The position numbers and the translations under genes are program-made. The notes under the pieces were generated by a model. The model was not told the origin of the DNA. It made no database searches and saw nothing but the letters and a program-made list of their open reading frames with translations. Below, one piece after another: positions 27,301 to 33,815 of a stretch of DNA of 64,000 bases. Position 1 is the stretch's first letter. The number at the start of each line of letters is the position of its first letter. The stretch covers positions 1-64,000 of the forward strand of contig NZ_BDAZ01000017.1 of assembly GCF_001612725.1 (NCBI RefSeq). The letters run 5' to 3'. Origin of the DNA: Nocardia anaemiae NBRC 100462. GTDB taxonomy: Bacteria; Actinomycetota; Actinomycetes; Mycobacteriales; Mycobacteriaceae.

Positions 27301-27765
27301 GATCGGATAGTCCAGGTCCTGCGATGCGGCCAGCAGTTCGTCCACATCGGCGGAGGGCGCACTTGACTTCAGCACCGGCAGACCCGCCGCCCGCGCCGCC
27401 TCGATCGCACGGGCCTTGTTGCCAGCGAGTTCGAGCACTTCGGCCGACGGACCGATGAAGGTGATGCCCTCGCGCGCGCAGGCCGCGGCGAGGTCCGGGT
27501 TCTCCGACAGGAAGCCGTAGCCAGGGTAAATGGCATCGGCACCCGCGGACTTGGCCGCAGCGATGATCGCCTCGATCGACAGGTACGCCCGAACCGGGTG
27601 CCCCTGCTCGCCGATCTGATAGGACTCCGCGGCCTTCAACCGGTGGACCGAGTTGCGGTCCTCGTATGGGAAGACGGCGACCGTCCCGATGCCGAGTTCG
27701 TAGGCCGCGCGGAAGGCGCGGATGGCGATCTCGCCACGGTTGGCAACCAAGACTTTCGAGAACAT
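24361..27765 (-). CDS. pyc: Pyruvate carboxylase
   Basis: A 1134-residue single-chain pyruvate carboxylase that makes oxaloacetate. Biotin carboxylase comes first (about 1-450, ATP-grasp loop KAVAGGGGRGMR), then the carboxyltransferase barrel (about 530-820, TTFRDAHQSLLATRVRT), the tetramer-linking region, and the biotinyl domain with Lys1093 in EAMKMEA. ATG 27765 begins the frame with MFSKVLVANRGEIAIR. Length is normal. It is the first gene before rsmD and overlaps it by 4 nt. Confidence 0.97.
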   Translation of the reverse strand: MFSKVLVANRGEIAIRAFRAAYELGIGTVAVFPYEDRNSVHRLKAAESYQIGEQGHPVRAYLSIEAIIAAAKSAGADAIYPGYGFLSENPDLAAACAREGITFIGPSAEVLELAGNKARAIEAARAAGLPVLKSSAPSADVDELLAASQDLDYPIFVKAVAGGGGRGMRRVADPAQLRESIEAASREAESAFGDPTVFLEQAVVNPRHIEVQILADQHGNVMHLFERDCSVQRRHQKVIELAPAPNLDPALRERICNDAVAFARQIGYSCAGTVEFLLDERGNHVFIEMNPRIQVEHTVTEEITDVDLVQSQLRIAAGETLEQLGLSQDKVTIRGAALQCRITTEDPANGFRPDTGRITAYRTPGGAGIRLDGGANLGAEIGAYFDSMLVKLTCRGRDFPAAVARASRALAEFRIRGVTTNIGFLLAVLDDPDFKAGRVTTSFIDERPQLLTLRGSADRGTKILNYLADITVNKPHGERPTAVYPHDKLPAIDLSVPPPDGSRQRLLRLGPEGFAQALREQKAVGVTDTTFRDAHQSLLATRVRTNGLLGVAGHVARLTPELLSIEAWGGATYDVALRFLFEDPWERLAALREAVPNICLQMLLRGRNTVGYTPYPEQVTRAFVQEATDTGIDIFRIFDALNNVDQMRPAIDAVRETGTAIAEVAMSYTGDLSNPDENLYTLDYYLKLAEQIVDAGAHVLAIKDMAGLLRAPAAATLVSALRSNFDLPVHVHTHDTPGGQLATYLAAWQAGADAVDGASAAMAGTTSQPALSAIVAAAAHSEFDTGLNLQNVCDLEPYWEALRKVYAPFESGLPAPTGRVYTHEIPGGQLSNLRQQAIALGLGDRFEEVEAKYAAADRLLGRLVKVTPSSKVVGDLALALVGTGVDIEDFAADPGRYDIPDSVIGFLRGELGNPAGGWPEPFRSRALAGRGPAKPETPLTPADEAGLAGSSELRRATLNRLLFPGPTAEFLAHREKYGDTMGLSANQFFYGLRRGEEHRVQLEKGVTLLIGLEAISDPDERGMRTVMCIMNGQLRPVAVRDRSIASDIPAAEKADKNNTGHIAAPFAGVVTLAVSEGDSIAAGDIVGTIEAMKMEAAITAPRAGIVGRVAIGKVQQVEGGDLLVELTVRESAAE

Positions 27766-28014
27766 TGAACTAAGGTACCCGGCCCGGAATCGTGGCCTGA
27801 CAGGGAAGTCACTTTTGCAGAAATCTTCACAACAGGTCCTAGCAGGCTTGCGAAGTTCTGTTCATACCGCTGACACATAACTGTGTGTTGGCTGACGCAG
27901 CGCCGGATGTTGGCCGGCGCAACGTCGGGAAATCGGGTGGCGCTACGGACTATGCTGATTGACGCAGCTGGTTCGCCGTGCGCAGACGAGATGGAGCCCC
28001 GACGTCGCGTTACG
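27766..28014. other. Gene-free divergent promoter region, pyc and metE
   Basis: The 250 bp between the pyc start and the cobalamin riboswitch must carry the leftward pyc promoter and the rightward metE promoter. I see no gene. A small inverted repeat (ACACA/TGTGT) lies near 27880. No promoter could be fixed by eye. Confidence 0.4.
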
Positions 28015-28260
28015 GAGTCGAGTTCGCGGATCGGCAAGACCGGTGCGCGGATGAGAGGGAACCCGGTGAGAATCCGGGACTGTCCCGCAGCGGTATGCCG
28101 GGAACGACCGCCGTCATCAGCACTGGGTAGGCCGTAGCGATTGTTCGCAGATCGCTCGAAATGGTGAGCCCGGGAAGCGACGGCCAGTAGGTGAGCCCCG
28201 TACGGGGTCGGCCAGAAGGCCCGTGCCCGCGAGTCCGAAGACCTGCCAGCCGTGTCGGAT
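28015..28260 (+). promoter_or_regulatory. Cobalamin (B12) riboswitch of metE
   Basis: The conserved core is clear: GGGAACCCGGTGAGAATCC at about 28058-28076, the adjoining CTGTCCCGCAGCGGTA, the segment GGGAAGCGACGGCCAGTAGG (about 28172-28191) and the 3' closing GCGAGTCCGAAGACCTGCC (about 28229-28247). The outer limits are approximate. It lies 145 bp before the metE start, in the correct orientation. When adenosyl- or another cobalamin is bound, expression of the B12-independent synthase should fall. Confidence 0.93.
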
Positions 28261-28405
28261 ACGCCGTATCCGGCGGCCACCGCCTCGTGGATTGGGCGCG
28301 CGGACCTCTGGTGCGATTGTCGGGCTCCGTCGGTGCTCCGGCACGTCACTCGGTCTCCGCTAGCTCGCAGGGCGTTGGTCTTCGATCTCAGCACTGGAGA
28401 AATTC

Positions 28406-30664
28406 GTGACTGTTACGCATAACCCGTTCACCGCGACGGTTCTAGGTCTCCCGCGGGTGGGGCCGCACCGTGAGCTCAAGCGCGCCACCGAGTCCTACTG
28501 GGCCGGACGCATCGACGCGGAGCAACTGCACGCGATCGCCCGCGATTTGCGATGCAATCAGCTGACCGAATTACAGAGCGCCGGACTGGATTCCATCCCC
28601 GTCGGCACGTTCTCCCATTACGACCAGGTGCTCGATACCGCCGTGCTGCTCGGCGCGCTGCCGCCCCGGGTGGCCGGTATCGCCGATCCGCTGGATCGCT
28701 ATTTCGCGGCGGCACGCGGCACCGATACGGTGGAACCGCTGGAAATGACCAAGTGGTTCGATACCAACTACCACTATCTGGTACCGGAAATCGGTCCGGA
28801 GACGGTGTTCTCGCTGCATCCATCGAAGGTGTTGGATGAGCTGCGGGAGGCGCTGGCACTCGGGGTTCCCGCGCGGCCGGTGGTGATCGGCCCAATCACC
28901 TTCCTGAAGCTGGCGAAGGCGACCGGCGGTGCCGCGCTGGATCGCCTGGCGGAGTTGGTGCCGCTCTATCGGGAGCTGTTGCGGCTACTGGCCGTGGCGG
29001 GCGCGGAATGGGTGCAGCTCGACGAACCCGTCCTGGTCACCGATCTGACCGCTGACGAGGTCGAACTCGTGCGGCGCACCTATGCCGAACTGTCGTCCGC
29101 GACGGAGCGTCCCGCGCTGCTCGTGGCCACCTACTTCGGCAGGCCAGGCGCTGCGTTGAGTGCCTTGGTCGAGACCGAAATCGAAGGCGTCGCGGTAGAT
29201 TTCACGGCGACCGCTGGTCTGTCCGTAGCGCCGCCCGCGCTGGCGAACAAGCTGCTGGTGGCGGGTGTGGTCGACGGACGTAATGTCTGGCGGGCCGATC
29301 TGGACGGTGCGTTGGCGACGCTTGGCACGCTAAAGGGAATCGCGAAATCCGTTGCGGTGTCGAGTTCCTGCTCGCTACTGCATGTGCCTTACACGCTGGC
29401 GAGTGAGACCGGCCTCGACGCGCAGTTGCGTTCGTGGCTGGCGTTCGGCGCGGAGAAGGTCGCCGAGGTGCGGTTGCTCGCGACCGGACTGAGTGCGGGG
29501 CCCGAGGCGATCGCCGACGAATTGGCCACGGTCCGTGCGGCTCTCACTACCAGGCACACCGATCCTCGGCTGGACAATCCGCAGGTTCGGGCCCGGCTGG
29601 CCGCGCTCGGTCCCGAGGCAACTCGGCGTGCTCCCGCCGAACAGCGACGGGCATTGCAGGCCGAACGGTTGCGGCTGCCATCACTACCGACGACGACCAT
29701 CGGTTCGTATCCGCAGACCTCGGCAATCCGCCTGGCGCGTGCGGCGTTGCGCAAGGGGAAGATCGATCAGACCGAGTATGTGCGACGGATGCGGTCCGAA
29801 ATCGCGGATGTCATTGCGCTACAAGAGAAACTGGGCCTGGACGTACTGGTGCACGGCGAGCCGGAGCGCAATGACATGGTGCAGTACTTCGCCGAGCAGC
29901 TCGACGGATTCGCCGCCACCGAGGCGGGCTGGGTGCAGTCCTACGGCACCCGTTGCGTGCGGCCGCCGATCCTGTTCGGCGATGTGGCCCGGCCCGCGCC
30001 GATGACCGTGGATTGGATCGCCTACGCGCAATCGTTGACCGATAAGCCGGTCAAGGGCATGCTGACCGGCCCGGTGACGATTCTGGCCTGGTCGTTCGTG
30101 CGCGATGACCAGCCGTTGGTGGATTCGGCACGCCAAGTGGCGCTGGCGATCCGGGACGAGACGGTCGATCTGCAGGCCGCGGGCATTCGGATCATCCAGG
30201 TCGACGAGCCCGCGCTGCGGGAACTGCTGCCGCTGCGTGCGGCCGATCAGGGCGAGTACCTGGAGTGGTCGGTCGGTGCGTTCCGGTTGGCGACCTCCGG
30301 GGTCTCCGATGCCACCCAGATCCACACCCATCTCTGCTACTCGGAATTCGGTGAGGTCATCGATGCGATCGCCGGATTGGATGCCGATGTGACTTCGATC
30401 GAGGCGGCACGCTCGCATATGGAGGTGCTCGACGATTTGAATGCCGCGGGCTTCGATCTCGGTGTCGGACCGGGCGTCTACGACATCCACTCACCGCGGG
30501 TGCCGAGTGTGGCGGAGATCACGGCCTCCTTGCGTGCCGCACTGAAGGCCGTTCCCGCCGAACGACTTTGGGTCAATCCGGATTGCGGATTGAAGACGCG
30601 TGGACCAGTCGAGGTGGAGGCGTCGTTGCGCAATCTGGTCGCGGCCGCAGCAGCAGTGCGCTAG
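28406..30664 (+). CDS. metE: Cobalamin-independent methionine synthase
   Basis: A 752-residue MetE that transfers a methyl group from methyltetrahydrofolate to homocysteine. The C-terminal zinc site is present ([10 protein letters not shown], with the later Cys in [10 protein letters not shown]), and the N-terminal half [20 protein letters not shown] is typical. GTG 28406 is preceded by GGAGA at 7-8 nt. The gene is downstream of a cobalamin riboswitch. Confidence 0.97.
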   Translation: MTVTHNPFTATVLGLPRVGPHRELKRATESYWAGRIDAEQLHAIARDLRCNQLTELQSAGLDSIPVGTFSHYDQVLDTAVLLGALPPRVAGIADPLDRYFAAARGTDTVEPLEMTKWFDTNYHYLVPEIGPETVFSLHPSKVLDELREALALGVPARPVVIGPITFLKLAKATGGAALDRLAELVPLYRELLRLLAVAGAEWVQLDEPVLVTDLTADEVELVRRTYAELSSATERPALLVATYFGRPGAALSALVETEIEGVAVDFTATAGLSVAPPALANKLLVAGVVDGRNVWRADLDGALATLGTLKGIAKSVAVSSSCSLLHVPYTLASETGLDAQLRSWLAFGAEKVAEVRLLATGLSAGPEAIADELATVRAALTTRHTDPRLDNPQVRARLAALGPEATRRAPAEQRRALQAERLRLPSLPTTTIGSYPQTSAIRLARAALRKGKIDQTEYVRRMRSEIADVIALQEKLGLDVLVHGEPERNDMVQYFAEQLDGFAATEAGWVQSYGTRCVRPPILFGDVARPAPMTVDWIAYAQSLTDKPVKGMLTGPVTILAWSFVRDDQPLVDSARQVALAIRDETVDLQAAGIRIIQVDEPALRELLPLRAADQGEYLEWSVGAFRLATSGVSDATQIHTHLCYSEFGEVIDAIAGLDADVTSIEAARSHMEVLDDLNAAGFDLGVGPGVYDIHSPRVPSVAEITASLRAALKAVPAERLWVNPDCGLKTRGPVEVEASLRNLVAAAAAVR

Positions 30665-30827
30665 CCGCAGAGTGCGCTCGCCCTCTTGGAACGGGAGGGC
30701 GGGCCCGCTCGCCAGGCTTCGTGCCCGCGCCGCTGTTGGCTCAACAGTGTCCACGCCGAGGTCGACGGCGGCCACGTCGTCCTACACGAACACCCTGACC
30801 TCGCGATCGACCACGTCCGCGCAGCCC

Positions 30828-30855
30828 GATAGCGCGGTGTGGTCACCGCGCTATC
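30828..30855 (-). terminator. Perfect 12-bp hairpin after the small gene
   Basis: Stems 30828-30839 and 30844-30855 pair without mismatch around TGGT. It begins 11 nt after the stop of the 49-residue gene on the minus strand and lies tail to tail with metE. There is no long T run. The remaining sequence 30665-30827 shows only a weaker hairpin near 30676-30700. Confidence 0.6.
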
Positions 30856-30865
30856 CGGCTACGTA

Positions 30866-31015
30866 TCAATGAGATTCGGCACCTGGAAACGGCCGGATCC
30901 GACGACGCGGGGTGTACCGCTCACAATTCTCACCGTTGCGCACCATCGGCCGCATGCGCGATCGCGCACCCAATCCGCGCCGCCAGGCCGTATGACATCC
31001 CGAGCAACGATCCAT
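30866..31015 (-). CDS. 49-residue Cys/Arg-rich microprotein
   Basis: ATG 31015 is preceded by a perfect AGGAGG at 8 nt. The product begins MDRCSGCHTAWRRGLGARSR, has a later Cys in NGENCERYTPRR, and is strongly basic. CxxC plus a third Cys hints at a metal knuckle. A perfect hairpin follows the stop. I do not recognise the family; the strong ribosome site and the terminator are the reasons for calling it. Confidence 0.52.
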   Translation of the reverse strand: MDRCSGCHTAWRRGLGARSRMRPMVRNGENCERYTPRRRIRPFPGAESH

Positions 31016-31105
31016 GCGTAACCCCTCCTCATACGTCGCCATCAGATCACCCCCGATGTCCTATTCGACGCAGGGGCGACCGATTCGGTTCCGCCGTTTC
31101 CTCGC

Positions 31106-31492
31106 TTATTGGGCCGCGGGCTCGGTACCGAAGGCGCGGTTGATGGCGGCCATATCGAAGTAATCGCGCCAGGCGGTGATCGCGCCGTCGGCGACTTCGA
31201 AGACGCCCACTACTGGCAGCGGCGTGTCTTTGCCGAGGCCACGCAGGATATCGGTGCGTTCGTTCATGACGATATTCCCCGCGGCGACCTGGTGGTGGAC
31301 GTCGAATTCAATGGATTCGAAGGTGCTGAGGAAACCGGCGATGAATTCGCGGATGGCGGCGCGGCCGTGGATGGGTTCCATCGGAATGTTGTGGTAGACG
31401 GCGTCTTCGGCGAAGAAGGCGCTGATCCGATCCGGGTCGGGATCGGCCCAGCTGCGGCACATGGCGGTGACGATTTCGTCGGGACTCGGCAT
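31106..31492 (-). CDS. SnoaL/limonene-epoxide hydrolase-like protein
   Basis: A 128-residue alpha+beta-barrel protein of the NTF2-like superfamily: MPSPDEIVTAMCRSWADPDP, then FFAEDAVYHNIPMEPIHGRA, and ITAWRDYFDM. The last Asp-containing segment (W-R-D-Y-F-D) fits limonene-1,2-epoxide hydrolase-like members. The substrate is not known. ATG 31492 is the start; the region upstream contains a near-perfect palindrome overlapping the likely promoter. Confidence 0.82.
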   Translation of the reverse strand: MPSPDEIVTAMCRSWADPDPDRISAFFAEDAVYHNIPMEPIHGRAAIREFIAGFLSTFESIEFDVHHQVAAGNIVMNERTDILRGLGKDTPLPVVGVFEVADGAITAWRDYFDMAAINRAFGTEPAAQ

Positions 31493-31559
31493 TGGAGTTC
31501 GCTCGCTTCCTTGTGCCGATGCGATCGGGCACATCGGTCGATTCGATCGCACCGATTAC

Positions 31560-31577
31560 ACCAAACAATTGCTTGGT
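31560..31577. promoter_or_regulatory. TetR-type palindrome upstream of the SnoaL-like gene
   Basis: ACCAAACAATTGCTTGGT is an 18-bp inverted repeat with one mismatched pair. It sits 68 bp before the leftward SnoaL-like start, where a promoter is expected, and 92 bp before the rightward DUF1737 gene. Its form resembles operators of TetR-family repressors, but no such regulator gene is in the window. Confidence 0.5.
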
Positions 31578-31656
31578 TGTGCCAGGATCAGCCCGCACCC
31601 AAACAGTTCGCGCTGCGGCACGTCGCGCCGCCGCAGTCCGGTCATCGCGACCGCCC

Positions 31657-31662
31657 TAGGCT
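31657..31662 (+). promoter_or_regulatory. -10 hexamer of leaderless DUF1737 gene
   Basis: TAGGCT ends 6 nt before ATG 31669, and there is no ribosome site; the mRNA probably begins at the ATG. Confidence 0.5.
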
Positions 31663-31668
31663 GGGTAC

Positions 31669-31845
31669 ATGACCGAGGATCGTCCCCTGCGCTATCGGCT
31701 GATCACCGGCGTCGACGACGCCACCTTCTGCGAGCGGATCAGCGGCCTGCTCGATCAGGGTTATCGGCTGCACGGATCGCCCGCCGTCACCTTCAACGGC
31801 ACCGATGTGATCGCCGCGCAGGCGCTGATCTGGGGCGGGGAGTAG
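31669..31845 (+). CDS. DUF1737 domain protein
   Basis: A 58-residue protein: [38 protein letters not shown] and [11 protein letters not shown]. This pattern is the whole DUF1737 domain, whose function is unknown. The gene appears leaderless. It converges on the decayed prpD fragment. Confidence 0.85.
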   Translation: MTEDRPLRYRLITGVDDATFCERISGLLDQGYRLHGSPAVTFNGTDVIAAQALIWGGE

Positions 31846-31859
31846 GGCCGACATCAGAA

Positions 31860-32187
31860 GATCCCCTCGCGCACTCGCGGTGGTATGCAGCACGGGATTG
31901 CCGGGTGGTGGTGTGCAGGGCTTGCCTGATCGCTTGATAGATCGTCTCGGTATCCAGGCCCAGTAGCCTCCCGATGCCGCGCCCACCGATGGACCCAGAT
32001 GTGCGACGTGATCGATCTTGTGCTCGTGCAGGCAGATTCCGCGCGCCAGGTCGATCTGGATCTCGTGACCGGTGGCCAGGCCACGGATCAGCGTGGCGCC
32101 ACCGCGACCGGTGTGCTGGGCGACGGCGAGGATCGGCGGAAAGACCGCGGCGGCCGCGCGGGCGCGTACGATGTGGGCTTCATCCAT
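31860..32187 (-). pseudogene. prpD: Decayed prpD fragment (2-methylcitrate dehydratase)
   Basis: Two minus-strand frames together read as an internal part of PrpD. The first, about 32187-31975, contains [20 protein letters not shown] and [20 protein letters not shown], close to the mycobacterial PrpD sequence I remember. Near 31975 the reading frame shifts, and the second frame continues [25 protein letters not shown] until about 31890. Both ends of the roughly 500-residue protein are missing, so this is a non-functional remnant. It is divergent from the PrpR-like regulator, as intact prpDC is in M. tuberculosis. Confidence 0.8.
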
Positions 32188-32294
32188 CCTCCGGTTCCAG
32201 ACGGGACAGCGGGGTACTTCGCACGCTACGCAGGGTTGATCTTCGATCAAAATCCCTTGCACCAGCAGATTTCTGCGGGCAAGAATCCGCCATT

Positions 32295-32341
32295 TTGCGA
32301 TGATTGCGAATTGCGAGGGCTACCATCTTGCGGTGCGCAAG
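32295..32341 (+). promoter_or_regulatory. prpR-like promoter with TTGCGA boxes and leaderless start
   Basis: TTGCGA occurs at 32295, 32304 and 32311. TACCAT at 32321-32326 ends 6 nt before GTG 32333, so the transcript is probably leaderless. The start codon itself is the centre of a perfect palindrome, CTTGCG-GTG-CGCAAG (32327-32341). RamB and PrpR are known to bind TTTGCAAA-like sites and to control their own genes, so these boxes are likely autoregulatory. Confidence 0.6.
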
Positions 32342-33754
32342 ATGTACGCGGGCGCCCGACTGAGACGGTTGCGCGAGGAACGGCGGATGACTCAGGCGGC
32401 ACTGGCGAAATCCTTGGATCTATCGCCCAGCTACCTCAACCAGCTCGAGCGCGACCAACGACCGCTGACCATTCCGGTGCTGCTGAAGCTCAATTCCACC
32501 TTCGACCTCGACGTGCAATTTTTCGCCGCCGACTCCGATGCCCGGCTGGTGTCGGACCTACACGAGGTCCTTGTCGATGCGGCGGGCGGTGACAGCGCGC
32601 CGCTGACAGAGGTGGAGGAACTGGCGACGCGACTTCCGGAGGTCTCGCGCATCGTCGTCGCCATGCATCGGCGATTGCGCGCCGCGACCGATCAACTCGA
32701 TCTGCTCTCCGCGCGGGTGGCCGCGCCTGCGGGCGCACCCGGCGTGCCCATGCCGTATGAGGATGTGCGGGATTTCTTCTACGACCACCACAATCACATC
32801 GCGCAACTCGATCATGCGGCCGAACAGCTCTTCGAGGAGTGCGGTCTGAGCATCGGATCACTCGATCGGCAACTCGCGAGGGTAGCCGAGGAGCGCGCGG
32901 GGGTCACCGTGCTGGTGCGCGGCGACGGCGCGGATCCGGCCATCCCGAAACGGCATTACGATTCGGACAGCCGCACGCTGACGCTGGCGCGGCGATTGCG
33001 TCCCGGACAACGCGCATTTCAAATCGCGACGACCCTCGGCTTTCTGCTGTACGGCAAGGACCTGGACGCCGTACTGGCCGAAACGCCGTCGCTCACCGGC
33101 GAATCCAGGACGTTGGCGCGCATCGGGCTGGCCAATTACTTCGCGGGCGCGCTGGTACTGCCGTATGGGCGCTTTCTGCGGTCGGCCGAGGAGCTGCGCT
33201 ATGACATCGATCTGCTCAGTCTGCGCTTCGAGGTCGGTTTCGAGACCATCTGCCATCGATTGAGCACCCTGCAGCGGCAGGGACAGCGCGGCGTTCCGTT
33301 CTTCCTGGTCCGCACCGACCGAGCGGGCAACATCTCGAAACGCCAGTCGGCCACGGCATTCCATTTCTCCCGGGTCGGCGGCAGCTGCCCGCTGTGGGTG
33401 GTGCACCAGGCCTTCGCCAATCCTGGTCGCATCCTGACCCAGATGGCGGCGATGCCCGATGGCCGCCGCTACCTTTGGATCGCCCGCACCGCGCTGCCGG
33501 GACCACACGGATTCGGCATGGCGACAAAGGATTTCGCGATCGGCCTTGGCTGCGATATCGAATACGCCGACCGGCTGGTGTACTCGAACGGTCTACAACT
33601 CGACAGTCCAGCCGCCGCGGTCCCGATCGGCGCGGGCTGCAAGGTCTGCGAGCGGCCCTCCTGCCCCCAACGCGCCTTCCCCCAAATCGGCAGTCCCCTC
33701 GCCGTCACCGAGCACACCAGCACCGAGCTGCCCTATCCCCGAGTCCTACGCTAG
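32333..33754 (+). CDS. prpR: PrpR/RamB-family regulator of short-chain acyl metabolism
   Basis: A 473-residue regulator with a Cro-type HTH (about 5-60, RRLREERRMTQAALAKSLDL), an IrrE-like central domain (about 150-290) and a C-terminal ligand/FeS region with HFSRVGGSCPLWVVH and cysteines in GLGCDIEY and GCKVCERPSCPQRAF. It could be PrpR (propionate, methylcitrate) or RamB (acetate, glyoxylate); the prpD remnant alongside favours PrpR. GTG 32333 is chosen because MRKMYAGARLRRLR aligns with the RamB N-terminus and a -10 box stands 6 nt upstream. The next 62 bp separate it from convergent recG. Confidence 0.85.
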   Translation: MRKMYAGARLRRLREERRMTQAALAKSLDLSPSYLNQLERDQRPLTIPVLLKLNSTFDLDVQFFAADSDARLVSDLHEVLVDAAGGDSAPLTEVEELATRLPEVSRIVVAMHRRLRAATDQLDLLSARVAAPAGAPGVPMPYEDVRDFFYDHHNHIAQLDHAAEQLFEECGLSIGSLDRQLARVAEERAGVTVLVRGDGADPAIPKRHYDSDSRTLTLARRLRPGQRAFQIATTLGFLLYGKDLDAVLAETPSLTGESRTLARIGLANYFAGALVLPYGRFLRSAEELRYDIDLLSLRFEVGFETICHRLSTLQRQGQRGVPFFLVRTDRAGNISKRQSATAFHFSRVGGSCPLWVVHQAFANPGRILTQMAAMPDGRRYLWIARTALPGPHGFGMATKDFAIGLGCDIEYADRLVYSNGLQLDSPAAAVPIGAGCKVCERPSCPQRAFPQIGSPLAVTEHTSTELPYPRVLR

Positions 33755-33815
33755 CCGGACAATTGATCAGCACGCGCTGGTGTGGGCAAATGCCTCGCCA
33801 CCAGCGCATTCTCGA

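Noticed and set aside
24295..27366. A 1023-codon open frame antisense to pyc
   Set aside because: High-GC codon bias keeps antisense frames open; pyc itself has complete motifs throughout, and the antisense product is composed of His/Arg/Gly-rich sequence with no domain.
28117..28394. Short frames inside the metE leader
   Set aside because: The region is the cobalamin riboswitch and its expression platform; no conserved frame.
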